A stretch of 64,000 nt of DNA from Streptomyces roseoverticillatus (GCF_000719265.1 NZ_JOFL01000004.1:1-64000), one strand, 5' to 3'; counted from the first letter of the stretch, positions 15,671-24,069 are shown. The notes: generated by a model not told the origin, from the letters alone. A program made the numbers and translations.

Positions 15671-16618
15671 GCGGCTGATCCGCGCCCCCAGCTCGCGCAG
15701 GTGCTCCACCAGCTCCCGGGGCTCGTGGACCGTGAAGTCGCAGTCCAGCAGGGCCAGCCGGAAGGCCACCCACTCCAGGGAGTCGGCGACTTCCAGGTCG
15801 AGCCGGCAGGTCGTCCCGTCGACCGGCTGCGGGGCCCCGAGGTGCTGCGGGAGCCGTGCCGCGACGAACTCCGCGGGGGCGTGCAGCGTCGCGACGACCC
15901 GCATCGTCGGCTGCATCCGGCCCAGCGAGCCCTTCATGAACTCGGCCGCGTTCGCCGCGGGCAGCTCGCGCGGGGCGAAGCGGGCGCCCGTGGCGAACGG
16001 CTCGCTGACCCGGTCGACCCGGAAGGTGCGCCAGTCGCCGCGGTCGATGTCGTAGGCGACGAGGTACCAGCGGCGCCCGGTGCTCACCAGCCGGTGCGGC
16101 TCGACGAGCCGCTGCATCTCGGTGCCGTCCCCCTTGCGGTACGTGAAGCGCAGCCGCTCGTTGCCGGTGGCCGCCGAGGCCATGACCGTCAGCGTCCGCG
16201 GGTCGACCGTCGCGCCGTCCCCGGACGTGATCGGGACCGTGGCCGCCTGCAGGGCCGAGACCCGGTGCCGCAGCCGGGACGGCAGCACCTGTTCCAGCTT
16301 GGCGAGGGCCCGTACGGACGCCTCCTCGATGCCGTCGACGGCGTGCCCGGCGCCCGCCCGCAGCCCCACGGCGATGGCCACGGCCTCCTCGTCGTCCAGG
16401 ACGAGCGGCGGCAGCGCGGCGCCTGCCGCGAGCCGGTAGCCGCCGACCGCGCCCATGGTGGCCTGCACGGGATAGCCGAGGTCCCGCAGCCGCTCGATGT
16501 CGCGCCGGATGGTGCGCGTGGTCACACCGAGCCGCTCGGCCAGCTCGCTGCCGGGCCACTCGCGGGGGGTCTGGAGCAGGGAGAGCAGGTTCAGGAGCCG
16601 TGCCGGAGTGTCGGTCAT
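15653..16618 (-). CDS. HTH-WYL transcriptional regulator
   Basis: A 321-residue regulator. An N-terminal DeoR/HTH_11-type helix-turn-helix (ELAERLGVTTRTIRRDIERLRDLGYPV, residues ~25-50) is followed by a WYL domain. The WYL signature is present as GRRWYLVAYDIDRGDWRTFRVDRVS. The C-terminal WCX-type extension is also present. The ATG at 16618 faces the DHA2 exporter gene, and a GGACA...TGTCC palindrome lies between them, so it probably controls that exporter. WYL proteins bind ligands or nucleic acids through the Tyr/Trp-containing domain. Confidence 0.85.
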   Translation of the reverse strand: MTDTPARLLNLLSLLQTPREWPGSELAERLGVTTRTIRRDIERLRDLGYPVQATMGAVGGYRLAAGAALPPLVLDDEEAVAIAVGLRAGAGHAVDGIEEASVRALAKLEQVLPSRLRHRVSALQAATVPITSGDGATVDPRTLTVMASAATGNERLRFTYRKGDGTEMQRLVEPHRLVSTGRRWYLVAYDIDRGDWRTFRVDRVSEPFATGARFAPRELPAANAAEFMKGSLGRMQPTMRVVATLHAPAEFVAARLPQHLGAPQPVDGTTCRLDLEVADSLEWVAFRLALLDCDFTVHEPRELVEHLRELGARISRAATSA

Positions 16619-16641
16619 GACATCAGGGTGGCAGCGAAGTG

Positions 16642-16656
16642 GGACACAAGCTGTCC
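16642..16656. promoter_or_regulatory. Palindromic operator candidate in the WYL/exporter gap
   Basis: GGACA-CAAGC-TGTCC lies 24 bp upstream of the WYL-regulator start and 71 bp upstream of the exporter start. A symmetric site in a divergent regulator/exporter gap is the expected position for a regulator-binding site. Confidence 0.6.
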
Positions 16657-16727
16657 TATATGGGGGCTACGGTCGATTCATACGCCGAAACGCGCTCCGT
16701 CCACCCACCGAAAGGCCAGGTCCATCC

Positions 16728-18215
16728 ATGACCACCGATTCACCGCCCAACGACCGCCGCCGCTGGCTGGCGCTCGCGGTAGTGATGACCGCTTCCTTCA
16801 TGGATCTGGTCGACGTCACCATCGTCAACATCGCGATGCCCAGCATCCGGCGCGACATCGACGCCTCCTTCAGCGTCCTGCAGTGGCTCAGCGAGGGTTA
16901 CGCGCTGGCCTTCGCGATCGGCCTGATCACCGGCGGCCGGCTGGGCGACATCTACGGCCGCAAGAAGGTCTTCCTGCTGGGCATCGGCGGCTTCACCCTG
17001 GCCTCCATGCTGTGCGGCATCGTCAGCGACCCGCAGCTGCTGGTCGGCGCGCGCGTCCTGCAGGGCCTGATGGGCGCCCTGATGGTGCCGCAGGTGCTCT
17101 CGATCATCCACGTCACGTTCCCCGCGCACGAGCGCGGCAAGGTCTTCGGCATGTTCGGCGCGGTCGTCGGCCTCGGCGCCGTCTCCGGCCCGCTGCTGGG
17201 CGCCCTGCTCACCCAGTGGAACCTCTTCGGCCTCGAATGGCGCCCGATCTTCTTGATCAACCTGCCCGTCGGCATCGCCGGCCTGATCCTCGGCCGCCGC
17301 TTCATCACCGAGTCCAAGGCCCCCAAGGCCCTCAAGCTCGACCTCGTCGGCGTCGCCCTGGCCAGCGTCGGCCTGCTCATGCTGCTCTACCCGCTCACCC
17401 AGGGCCGCGAGCACGACTGGCCGCTGTGGGGCTTCATATCCATGGCCGCCTCCCTGCTCGTCTTCGGCGCCTTCGTCATGTACGAGCGCCACAAGACCCG
17501 CAAGGACGGCTCGCCGCTGGTCGAGCTGTCGCTGTTCAGGGTCCGGAGCTTCACGGGCGGCGTCGGCGTCCAGCTGGTCTTCGGCATGACCACGGGCATC
17601 TTCTTCATGGTCTGGACGATGTACATGCAGATCGGCCTCGGCTGGTCCGCGCTGCGGGCGGGCCTGACCGGCATCCCGTTCTCGCTCGCCGTCTCGGCGG
17701 CGGCCGGCATGTCCGTGCAGAAGTTCGTGCCCCGCTTCGGCCGCAAGGTGCTCTCCACGGGCGCCCTCGTGATGGCCGCCGGCGTCCTCATCTACATCTG
17801 GGAAGCGAACCGCTACGGCGCCGACATCAAGTCCTGGCAGATGGCGCTCCCGCTCATCGTGATGGGCGCGGGCATGGGCCTGATCGTCTCCCCGATCACC
17901 GACGCCATCCTCTCCGAGGTCCCGCGCGAGCACGCCGGCTCCGCGTCCGGCCTGATCAACACCACGATGCAGCTCGGCAACGCGATCGGGCTCGGCCTGG
18001 TCTCGGTCGCCTTCTTCTCCGTCGTGGACGACGCGGACCCGCGCCGCGAGTCGATGGCCGACATCTTCGGCGGCGCGTTCACCCACGCGATGTGGTGGGT
18101 CGCGGGCGGCATGGCACTGGTCTTCGCCCTGCTCTTCCTCCTCCCCAAGCGACGGAAGGTGGAGGACGCCCCGGCGCTGGAGCAGGAGCCGGAGGCGGAG
18201 CTGGCGGCGGCCTGA
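16728..18215 (+). CDS. DHA2-family MFS exporter
   Basis: A 495-residue, 14-helix transporter. TM1 carries MDLVDVTIVNIAMPSIRRDI (DHA2 motif D1). Motif A is GGRLGDIYGRKKVF, and motif C-like sequence is GAVVGLGAVSGPLLGALL. The cytoplasmic C-terminus is acidic (EDAPALEQEPEAEL). Drug efflux is the family function; the substrate is unknown. The start at 16728 fits family length. The ribosome binding site is weak (GAAAGG, 14 bases away). A 77-codon upstream extension of the frame overlaps the WYL gene and is rejected. Confidence 0.9.
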   Translation: MTTDSPPNDRRRWLALAVVMTASFMDLVDVTIVNIAMPSIRRDIDASFSVLQWLSEGYALAFAIGLITGGRLGDIYGRKKVFLLGIGGFTLASMLCGIVSDPQLLVGARVLQGLMGALMVPQVLSIIHVTFPAHERGKVFGMFGAVVGLGAVSGPLLGALLTQWNLFGLEWRPIFLINLPVGIAGLILGRRFITESKAPKALKLDLVGVALASVGLLMLLYPLTQGREHDWPLWGFISMAASLLVFGAFVMYERHKTRKDGSPLVELSLFRVRSFTGGVGVQLVFGMTTGIFFMVWTMYMQIGLGWSALRAGLTGIPFSLAVSAAAGMSVQKFVPRFGRKVLSTGALVMAAGVLIYIWEANRYGADIKSWQMALPLIVMGAGMGLIVSPITDAILSEVPREHAGSASGLINTTMQLGNAIGLGLVSVAFFSVVDDADPRRESMADIFGGAFTHAMWWVAGGMALVFALLFLLPKRRKVEDAPALEQEPEAELAAA

Positions 18216-18233
18216 GCAGTCCCTCTCTGACGT

Positions 18234-18271
18234 GCCCTGGGCGGGCTGGATGCATCCAGCCCGCCCAGGGC
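18234..18271. terminator. 17-bp perfect stem-loop after the DHA2 exporter
   Basis: The arms GCCCTGGGCGGGCTGGA (18234-18250) and 18255-18271 are exactly complementary around TGCA, followed by TTTCTCC. It is a strong intrinsic terminator. Confidence 0.85.
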
Positions 18272-18365
18272 TTTCTCCATGCACCTGCCGTGCGGCCCCA
18301 CCGTGCGCGGACTTATGCCGGGCCAGACGACCCGCGGGGCGCGCATATCGCAGTATGTTCGCGCC

Positions 18366-18614
18366 GTGGCGGATACGACACGCATCACGGTGACGCTGCC
18401 GACCGAGCAGGTCGCCGAGCTGAAAAAGCTCACCGACAACGTCTCCGGTTATGTCGCCGAGGCGGTGGCGCGTCAGCTGCGGCACCAGCTGCTCGGCGCC
18501 GATCTGGTGTGCCACCAGGAGGAATACGGGGCCTTCACCGAGGAGGAGCTGGCAGAGGCTCGCTCCAGGATCCTCGGGGTGACGGAGGCGGGCGGGTCGG
18601 CGAGCGCGGCGTGA
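18366..18614 (+). CDS. Antitoxin-like ribbon-helix-helix protein (VapB-type)
   Basis: An 82-residue protein. Residues 3-40 (TTRITVTLPTEQVAELKKL...VSGYVAEAVARQ) have the beta strand plus two helices pattern of ribbon-helix-helix antitoxins. The C-terminus is acidic and would bind the toxin (FTEEELAEARSRIL). GTG at 18366 is the first start that gives the domain; the region upstream is a terminator. Its stop overlaps the start of the PIN-domain gene (GTGA), the usual gene order for a VapBC pair. It should neutralise the toxin and repress its own promoter. Confidence 0.8.
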   Translation: MADTTRITVTLPTEQVAELKKLTDNVSGYVAEAVARQLRHQLLGADLVCHQEEYGAFTEEELAEARSRILGVTEAGGSASAA

Positions 18615-19012
18615 ACGAGCGCGTCGAGACCGTCGTCCTGGACTCCCGAGGACTCTCCGCCTGGATCGCACAGGACCGCAAGATCCTCGCGATGTTCCAG
18701 GTGTTCCATGCCATGGGCGCTGATCTCGTCATCGGAGCCAGCACCATCGTGGAAGTCAGCCACGCGCGGGTGAACGTGCCCCGGCTGCAGTGGGCGCTCT
18801 CACGCGTCAAGGTCGAGCCGGTGACCGAGGGCGCGGCGAAAGCGTCTGCGGAACTGCTCAAGACCGCAGGTCTGCACGGCCACAAGTACGCGATCGACGC
18901 GACGGTCGCCGAGGTAGCACTGCGCCAGCCGGGTCCGGTGGCCGTACTCACCTCCGACGTCGATGACATGGCCCGGCTGTGCGGTGACCGCGTCCGGATC
19001 ATCGGCATCTGA
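18611..19012 (+). CDS. PIN-domain toxin (VapC-type ribonuclease)
   Basis: A 133-residue PIN domain. The conserved acidic residues are visible: Asp in VVLDSRGLSAW (near residue 11), Glu in ASTIVEVSHAR, Asp in KYAIDATVAEVA and Asp in VLTSDVDDMARL. These form the metal site of the RNase. VapC enzymes typically cut tRNA or rRNA; the target here is not predictable. It is coupled by a 4-base overlap to the antitoxin gene. It is a good but not certain toxin; some PIN proteins of this size are not toxic. Confidence 0.8.
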   Translation: MNERVETVVLDSRGLSAWIAQDRKILAMFQVFHAMGADLVIGASTIVEVSHARVNVPRLQWALSRVKVEPVTEGAAKASAELLKTAGLHGHKYAIDATVAEVALRQPGPVAVLTSDVDDMARLCGDRVRIIGI

Positions 19013-19146
19013 GGGGAGCGCCGAAGATCTCTCCGCCCCCGAGACGGCCGCGGATTCTGTTACCCGGGGCTTTTGCGTTTGCCGGGCTCAAGGGCGACCC
19101 GGACGATCTCGCGCCGCGGCCCTGTACCGGTCGCTACGGTTGAGCC

Positions 19147-19740
19147 ATGACCGCCTTGCCCGACTGGATGCGCCCGCCGCGTGCGGAAGGCTGGTTCGCG
19201 GAGGACCTTGACCACCTGCCGGACGCGCCGCGCCACACCGAGCTGATCGACGGAGCCCTCGTCTTCATGATGTCGCCCCAGCGGTCCTGGCACGGCCGCC
19301 TCGTCACCGCTCTGACCACGGCTCTCATGAGCCAGGCGCCGGGCGGCCTCGAAGTCGAACGGGAGATGACCATCCGGCTCGACGCCCGCAACCGTCCGGA
19401 GCCGGACCTCCTGGCGACCAGGGCGCCGTACGACCCCGATCGCACTTGGTACGACCCCGCCGACGTTGTTCTGGTCGTCGAAGTGGTCTCCCCCGAGTCC
19501 GCGCACCGCGACCGCACGGTCAAGCTCCGCAAGTACGCGGAGGCCGGAATCCCGCACTACTGGTGTGTCGAGGACGAGGACGGCAGCCCGGTCGTCCACG
19601 TCTATGAGCTGGACGCCCCGACAGGCGCTTACGCCCCGGCGGGCATCTTCCGCCGGACGCTGGAGCGCCCCGTACCGTTCACGATCGGCCTCGACCTGGC
19701 CTCGCTCGTACCTGCCAGGATCCAGCAGCCGGGTGCGTAA
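19147..19740 (+). CDS. Uma2-family (DUF820) putative nuclease
   Basis: A 197-residue protein of the Uma2/DUF820 family with a PD-(D/E)xK-like fold. Visible family motifs are PRHTELIDGALVFM, RNRPEPDLL (the Asp), VVEVVSPES (the Glu) and DRTVKLRKYAEAGIPHYW (the Lys). These proteins occur in large numbers in Streptomyces and their role is unclear. It follows the VapBC pair after 134 bp. ATG 19147 is the only start that gives the full N-terminus. Confidence 0.8.
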   Translation: MTALPDWMRPPRAEGWFAEDLDHLPDAPRHTELIDGALVFMMSPQRSWHGRLVTALTTALMSQAPGGLEVEREMTIRLDARNRPEPDLLATRAPYDPDRTWYDPADVVLVVEVVSPESAHRDRTVKLRKYAEAGIPHYWCVEDEDGSPVVHVYELDAPTGAYAPAGIFRRTLERPVPFTIGLDLASLVPARIQQPGA

Positions 19741-19798
19741 ACCACGCAGGCCGCTGCCGTTCGGCCGCGGCCTGCAGCGCACCTACTCCTGCCGTCTC

Positions 19799-20971
19799 CT
19801 ACAGAAGACCGTTCGGGCCGTCCAGCCAGACGCGGGTATGTCCACCCCGCTCGACGGTCAGCCCGAAGCGCTCGTAGCCGGGTCTTCCGTGGGCCTCCCA
19901 CCACTCGTGTGCGGCCTCCACCTCGTCCCACAGGCGCCGCGGTCCGGACTGGTAGACCTTGGCCTCGTTCCGGCCGTCACGGAAGACGGCGGCTGCCCAT
20001 GACGTGTCGGAGAGCCCGTAGAGCCAGACGGTGCGTCGGCCTTCCCGTTCGCGGTCGGCTACGTGGGTGACGTCCGGTACGAGCAGGCCCGGCACGAAGC
20101 CGTCCAGGTCGGCCGCGGGCACCGAGGTGACCGAGGTGTCGGCCCGGTCCATCGCGCCCGGCGGCACGTACGCCGCGTGCTGGCGCCGCACCAGCCGCTG
20201 CGCGCGCATCCGCATGAAGCCCACCGGTCGTGTGAAGGGGCCGGACGCGCTCCGGCCGTCGTCGGCGACGACCAGGCGGGCCGTGGCCTCCGCGGGGCCG
20301 TAGTACGTGCCCCAAGGGACGAGGATGATCCCGCCGGGGACGGTCTGGTCAACCCACTCGAACGGGATGTTCCGCAGACCGCAGGTCGCGATGATCCGGT
20401 CGTACGGGGCGCGCTCGGGGAAGCCCAGGTATCCGTCGCGGTGCAGGACGCGGACCGGCAGCCCGGCCCGTTGCAACGCCGCCCGCGCGCCGGCGGCCAC
20501 GACGCCGTCCACGTCCACCGTGACGACGTTCCCCGCCCCGACCCGGTGGGCGAGCAGCGCCGCGTTCCAGCCCGTGCCCGTCCCGATCTCCAGCACCCGC
20601 TGCCCTTCGCGGACGTCCAGGTCCGCGAGCATGGAGAAGACCAGGCTCGGCATGGACGACGAGGAGCTGAACGACCTTCCGGGCTCGGGTCCGTTGTGGG
20701 CGCCGTCGTCCCACTGCGTGACGATGGGGCAGTCGGAGTCGGCGTAGCTCTGCCACGCGTCCGGGTCGCGCGCCTTGTCCACCGTGCGGCTGCGGCCGGT
20801 GGCCATGTCGTGCGGCCACATCACGCCGGGCAGGAAGTCGGCCCGGCGTACGGCGTCGAAGGCGGGGACCCAGGCGGGTTCGAGGGCGCCCGTGTCGAGG
20901 AGGAGACGGCGGAGTCCGTCCCGGCCGGAGTCCACGGCGGGTGCGGTCGGCTGTGCGGTCGGCGACGTCAC
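19799..20971 (-). CDS. PIMT-like protein methyltransferase with RiPP-type C-terminal WxxxGxP motif
   Basis: A 390-residue SAM-dependent methyltransferase of the protein-L-isoaspartate O-methyltransferase (PCMT) family. SAM motif I is VLEIGTGTG (residues 126-134), preceded by SMPSLVFSMLADL, as in PCMT. It is far longer than housekeeping PIMTs (about 210-220 residues). The C-terminal ~170 residues include WEAHGRP (W358-x3-G362-x-P364). I recall this WxxxGxP signature as typical of PIMTs that modify RiPP precursors such as graspetides, lanthipeptides and imiditides. The GTG start overlaps the stop of a small upstream ORF by four bases, so that ORF's product may be the substrate. A stand-alone repair PIMT is the alternative. 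Confidence 0.75.
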   Translation of the reverse strand: MTSPTAQPTAPAVDSGRDGLRRLLLDTGALEPAWVPAFDAVRRADFLPGVMWPHDMATGRSRTVDKARDPDAWQSYADSDCPIVTQWDDGAHNGPEPGRSFSSSSSMPSLVFSMLADLDVREGQRVLEIGTGTGWNAALLAHRVGAGNVVTVDVDGVVAAGARAALQRAGLPVRVLHRDGYLGFPERAPYDRIIATCGLRNIPFEWVDQTVPGGIILVPWGTYYGPAEATARLVVADDGRSASGPFTRPVGFMRMRAQRLVRRQHAAYVPPGAMDRADTSVTSVPAADLDGFVPGLLVPDVTHVADREREGRRTVWLYGLSDTSWAAAVFRDGRNEAKVYQSGPRRLWDEVEAAHEWWEAHGRPGYERFGLTVERGGHTRVWLDGPNGLL

Positions 20972-21123
20972 TTGCCGTGCGTCCCGCCGCCGGGAGGCGT
21001 CGACCCGTCCGGGGTCGGCTCGTCGGTCGGGGTCCACGGCTGCCCGGGGTGTCCGTCGCCTTCGTCCTGCGGCTTCCCGTGGCCGCCGGCCTGCACGTAC
21101 GGGGTGCTCGAATGGACGCTCAT
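20968..21123 (-). CDS. Candidate small RiPP precursor, 51 aa (internal start)
   Basis: This in-frame start inside the 112-residue ORF has a very strong ribosome binding site, GGAGGAG, six bases before ATG 21123. It would give a 51-residue peptide beginning MSVHSSTPYVQAGGHG, rich in Gly, Pro, His and Asp. It contains Asp-Gly pairs at D23-G24 and D39-G40, the dipeptides most prone to aspartimide formation. Its stop overlaps the start of the PIMT-like gene (GTGA), so the two are translationally coupled. A role as the methyltransferase substrate is inferred. It may instead be just the tail of the longer protein. Confidence 0.45.
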   Translation of the reverse strand: MSVHSSTPYVQAGGHGKPQDEGDGHPGQPWTPTDEPTPDGSTPPGGGTHGK

Positions 21124-21306
21124 TACGCTCTCCTCCGGTTGATCGGCGTGCTCCTGCTCGTGCCGCGTCCTCGCTTCTGAGAGCGCGATGACGTCGCCCC
21201 AACGGCCGTCGCGGACGGCGGTCGCGCGGGCGAGGGTGAGCCGGATGCACTTCCTGCACACACGGGAGGGGCGTTCGGGTACGGCCGGAGCCGGAGACGT
21301 GCTCAT
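20968..21306 (-). CDS. Small CxxC/HxxxH protein, 112 aa, coupled to the PIMT gene
   Basis: The start at 21306 (MSTSPAPAVPERPSR) has GGAGGGAGG four bases upstream. Residues ~15-55 look like a small helical domain with VCRKCIRL (C-x2-C) and TRHEQEHA (H-x3-H), possibly binding zinc. Similar short proteins occur near XRE regulators in streptomycetes, as far as I recall. The C-terminal 51 residues are the Gly/Pro-rich segment described as a possible separate product. The frame also extends to an ATG at 21456 (MANRTPRTHATDH) with a weaker GAGG site, giving 162 residues. Which of the three starts is used cannot be settled from sequence. Confidence 0.6.
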   Translation of the reverse strand: MSTSPAPAVPERPSRVCRKCIRLTLARATAVRDGRWGDVIALSEARTRHEQEHADQPEESVMSVHSSTPYVQAGGHGKPQDEGDGHPGQPWTPTDEPTPDGSTPPGGGTHGK

Positions 21307-21467
21307 GCCGCCTCCCTCCGCATCGGCTGCCGCGTTGACCCGGCTCATGACGTTGGCCGCTGCTACGCGAGTGCTCAAGCCTTCGGGCGGTACGGGAAGT
21401 GCGCCCCCGGGGACAGGGTGGTCTGTAGCGTGGGTCCGGGGTGTGCGGTTCGCCATGTTTCGTGCCT

Positions 21468-21479
21468 CGTTCGTGAACG
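21468..21479. promoter_or_regulatory. Short inverted repeat in the XRE/small-ORF gap
   Basis: CGTTC-GT-GAACG lies 12 bp upstream of the outer start (21456) of the minus-strand operon and 132 bp from the XRE start. Its position fits an XRE-regulator site. The arms are short, so confidence is low. Confidence 0.35.
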
Positions 21480-21610
21480 ATCGGATAGATACGGAGAGTT
21501 GAGTGGGCTCTGGTCCGCAGCCAGTGAACGAGCTCTCCCCGCGCTTGCGTGACACCAAGAGGTGACCCCGAGGCGGAGTCGGGGCGGAATCGCAACCGGA
21601 GGTGACCCGG

Positions 21611-22876
21611 GTGGGAACACAGACACCGAACCCGCAGGAGATCGTGGCGGGTCTGTTGGACGACGAACGCTTCAGGTCCGCCTGCGGTCGGCGTGACATG
21701 GGCACCGTGTTCCGGCTGCTCAACCATCGTGGGGTCAGTACCCGACGCCTCGCCTCCCTCGTAGAGATCACTCAGGGGCGTCTGTACGACTACATGAGCG
21801 GGAAGAGCCGAGTCGAGAAACTCGCGCTCTTCGAGCAGATCGCCGATGCCCTCCACATTCCCGGAGACCTGCTCGGCCTCGCACGCCGGTCATGGGAGCC
21901 GCAGGTTCCGGCGTCGGCGGACGAGACGCCCCTGCCGCCGGACGCCGATGACCTGGATGCGGTGAGCGCATTCCGGGACGCGGATCGGCAGGCGGGCGGG
22001 GGACGGCTCTATCAGGCGGTCGTGCGCCACCTGAGCGAGAACGTCGCCCGGCGCCTCGTCGATTCGGCGAACGGGCCCAAGGCATTTGCCGCTGCCGCTG
22101 CGTTCACTGAAATGGCCGGTTGGATGGCTCATGACTCCGGGTTGGATGACCTCGCGGAGCGGCACTTCGTTCGCGCGCTTCCCCTGGCACGCATGTCCGG
22201 TGACGTGCCGCTGGCAGCCGGAGTCGCCGCCAGCAGGAGCCACCTGGCTCTGCAGTCCGGGGGTGCGGCGCAGGCCAGGCACTGGGCACGGGCCGGTCTC
22301 GGCATGGTGAGCCGAGGTCCGCGGATTCCCTCACTCGTAGCGCGGCTGTATGCCATGGAAGCCAGAGCCTTGGCAGCCGCCGGAGAGGCATCTGAGGCCG
22401 AGCGGTCCTTGGCACGAGCGCAGGCCGCTCTGCATTCGCCACGGGAGGCCGGGTCGGGCCATTCCTGGACGAGCCCGTTCGATGCCGCTTCGCTCGCCAG
22501 CGAATCCGCTCTCGTTCTCCGAGATCTCGGGAAGCACGAGGATGCCCTGAACGCGGCCCGGCAGGCGATTGACCTGCGCCTGGACGGCCGAGCCCGCTCC
22601 CTGGGGTTCAGTCGTGTCACCTTGGTGGACGTTCACCTTCACCGGACGGACCTCGACGCCGCAGTCCATGCCGGCGTCGAGCTGCTGACCACGACCAGTG
22701 CGCTGGGATCCGTACGTTTCGTCGGCCAACTGGCAGATCTTCGCCGAGCTTTCGGCCTGCACTGCGCTTACGCACCCGCGAGGGAATTCCTCCGGCTACT
22801 GGACGACGATATGAGGAAGCGATCAGTGCTTCTCGCCGACATCATGCGCTCACCCGGCACCGGCGGGACCGCATGA
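21611..22876 (+). CDS. XRE-family regulator with C-terminal TPR-like helices
   Basis: A 421-residue protein. Residues ~25-85 form a lambda-repressor-like HTH (LNHRGVSTRRLASLVEITQGRLYDYMSGKSRV). The rest is a run of paired helices resembling tetratricopeptide repeats (EMAGWMAHDSGLDDLAERHFVRAL, YAMEARALAAAGEASEAERSLARA). GTG 21611 is chosen over GTG 21602 because a full GGAGGTGA ribosome binding site ends five bases before it. It overlaps the NUDIX gene by four bases (ATGA). Regulators of this form often control neighbouring small operons; the divergent methyltransferase unit is the obvious candidate. Confidence 0.8.
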   Translation: MGTQTPNPQEIVAGLLDDERFRSACGRRDMGTVFRLLNHRGVSTRRLASLVEITQGRLYDYMSGKSRVEKLALFEQIADALHIPGDLLGLARRSWEPQVPASADETPLPPDADDLDAVSAFRDADRQAGGGRLYQAVVRHLSENVARRLVDSANGPKAFAAAAAFTEMAGWMAHDSGLDDLAERHFVRALPLARMSGDVPLAAGVAASRSHLALQSGGAAQARHWARAGLGMVSRGPRIPSLVARLYAMEARALAAAGEASEAERSLARAQAALHSPREAGSGHSWTSPFDAASLASESALVLRDLGKHEDALNAARQAIDLRLDGRARSLGFSRVTLVDVHLHRTDLDAAVHAGVELLTTTSALGSVRFVGQLADLRRAFGLHCAYAPAREFLRLLDDDMRKRSVLLADIMRSPGTGGTA

Positions 22877-23406
22877 GGCCCGGCTCGGAGGACTCGGCGG
22901 CCCGGACGGCCTATCTGGCGGAAGGCAACGCGAAGCAGGCCCGGAAGCGCGTCGCGGCCGATGTCCTGTTCCGGGATGATGCCGGGAGATTCCTGCTGGT
23001 CAAGCCCACTTACAAGCCCGGCTGGGACCTCCCTGGAGGGATGGCGGAAGCCAATGAGGCTCCGGACGACGCCGCGGCGCGGGAATTGCATGAAGAGCTG
23101 GGCTTGGCCGTCGTGGTTCGCGGTCTCCTTGTCGTGGACTGGGTGGCGCCGCACGGCCCGTGGGACGACCAGGTGGCGTTCATTTTCGACGGGGGAGTTC
23201 TCGACAGCGGGGTAGCCGCCGCCCTCCGGCCCCGTGACGCCGAACTCTCCGAAGTGCGCTTCGTTTCCGCCCAGGACGCAGGAAAAATGCTGCGCCCCCG
23301 CCTCGCAGGTCGTTTTGCTGCCGCGGTCAAGGTCCTTGCCGGTGGCTATCCGGCCTATCTTCGGAACGGGCGGTGGACGGCAACTCCGCCTGGAACTCCC
23401 GCGTAG
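22873..23406 (+). CDS. NUDIX hydrolase
   Basis: A 177-residue protein with a complete Nudix box, G-x5-E-x7-REL-x-EE-x-G-L, spanning GMAEANEAPDDAAARELHEE and the following LGL. It probably hydrolyses a nucleoside-diphosphate derivative; the substrate is unknown. It is translationally coupled to the XRE regulator. Its 3' end overlaps the convergent DUF6879 gene by 80 bp. XRE-NUDIX pairs of this layout recur in streptomycetes, but no pathway is apparent here. Confidence 0.88.
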   Translation: MRPGSEDSAARTAYLAEGNAKQARKRVAADVLFRDDAGRFLLVKPTYKPGWDLPGGMAEANEAPDDAAARELHEELGLAVVVRGLLVVDWVAPHGPWDDQVAFIFDGGVLDSGVAAALRPRDAELSEVRFVSAQDAGKMLRPRLAGRFAAAVKVLAGGYPAYLRNGRWTATPPGTPA

Positions 23407-23902
23407 CGGCCGCGTAGTGCCAGGCTGCGTCCCGTACTTGGCAATAGTGCGCGATCTTCACCGGGTCAGTGATCAACTCGACGCCGGTCAGGCGATCCTC
23501 GCTGTCGAAGTGCAGGAGGGTGGCCACCCGGGAGTCGAAGAGCCAGAAGTCCTCGGCGGGCAGCCGAAGCCGCTCCGCGTCGCTGCGCCAGAGGTTGCGG
23601 ATGTCTTCCCCGACGGCTGCGTTCCGCCGCGCTCCGTCGAGGAGGTAGAGCTGGCCGGGTGTGGGCGGGTTGTCCACGATCCGTACGCGTTCGAACCGCT
23701 TCCCGAGGGCGGACTGTTCGCGGCGCGAGGTGCACCATGGGTCGTCGAGGTCGTACCCGGCGTCCCGGCCCTGCATGAACCGTTGGTAGGTCTCGGTCTC
23801 CTCGTCGGACCGATAGGCCCGCCGCGTTTCGAGTCGCCATGCGGCGTGCTCGAAGGTCTCGAACATCCCGTCGAACTCGTCGAAGTCGATGAGCGTAGGC
23901 AC
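23327..23902 (-). CDS. DUF6879-family protein
   Basis: A 191-residue soluble protein. Its opening VPTLIDFDEFDGMFETFEHAAWRLETRRAY and the internal 'YHHTLWH-like' region (PVKIAHYCQVRDAAWHYAA) match DUF6879, an uncharacterised actinobacterial family often found beside XRE/DUF397 genes. I chose GTG 23902, since GGAGGTGG lies seven bases upstream; GTG 23911 is inside that site. The C-terminal 27 residues overlap the NUDIX gene in the opposite direction and may be poorly conserved. Confidence 0.7.
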   Translation of the reverse strand: MPTLIDFDEFDGMFETFEHAAWRLETRRAYRSDEETETYQRFMQGRDAGYDLDDPWCTSRREQSALGKRFERVRIVDNPPTPGQLYLLDGARRNAAVGEDIRNLWRSDAERLRLPAEDFWLFDSRVATLLHFDSEDRLTGVELITDPVKIAHYCQVRDAAWHYAAATREFQAELPSTARSEDRPDSHRQGP

Positions 23903-24069
23903 GCGTTCCACCTCCTAGTTGTTCGGGGTCGGCTTGAGCTCCGGGCCGCGGGGGCCGGAGTCCGAGCGCTTTTTCTGAGGAATGGGGGGTTGGCTCAACC
24001 CGCCCTCCCTCCCTTCCTCTGGCTTCCAACCCCGCCTATACCACGGCGCGTTCACTTTTTGTGATCGGG

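Noticed and set aside
16740..18671. 643-codon minus-strand frame over the second DHA2 exporter
   Set aside because: Shadow; no homologous-looking segment.
21188..21502. Plus-strand 104-residue ORF over the small-protein gene
   Set aside because: Shadow of the minus-strand frame that has strong ribosome binding sites.
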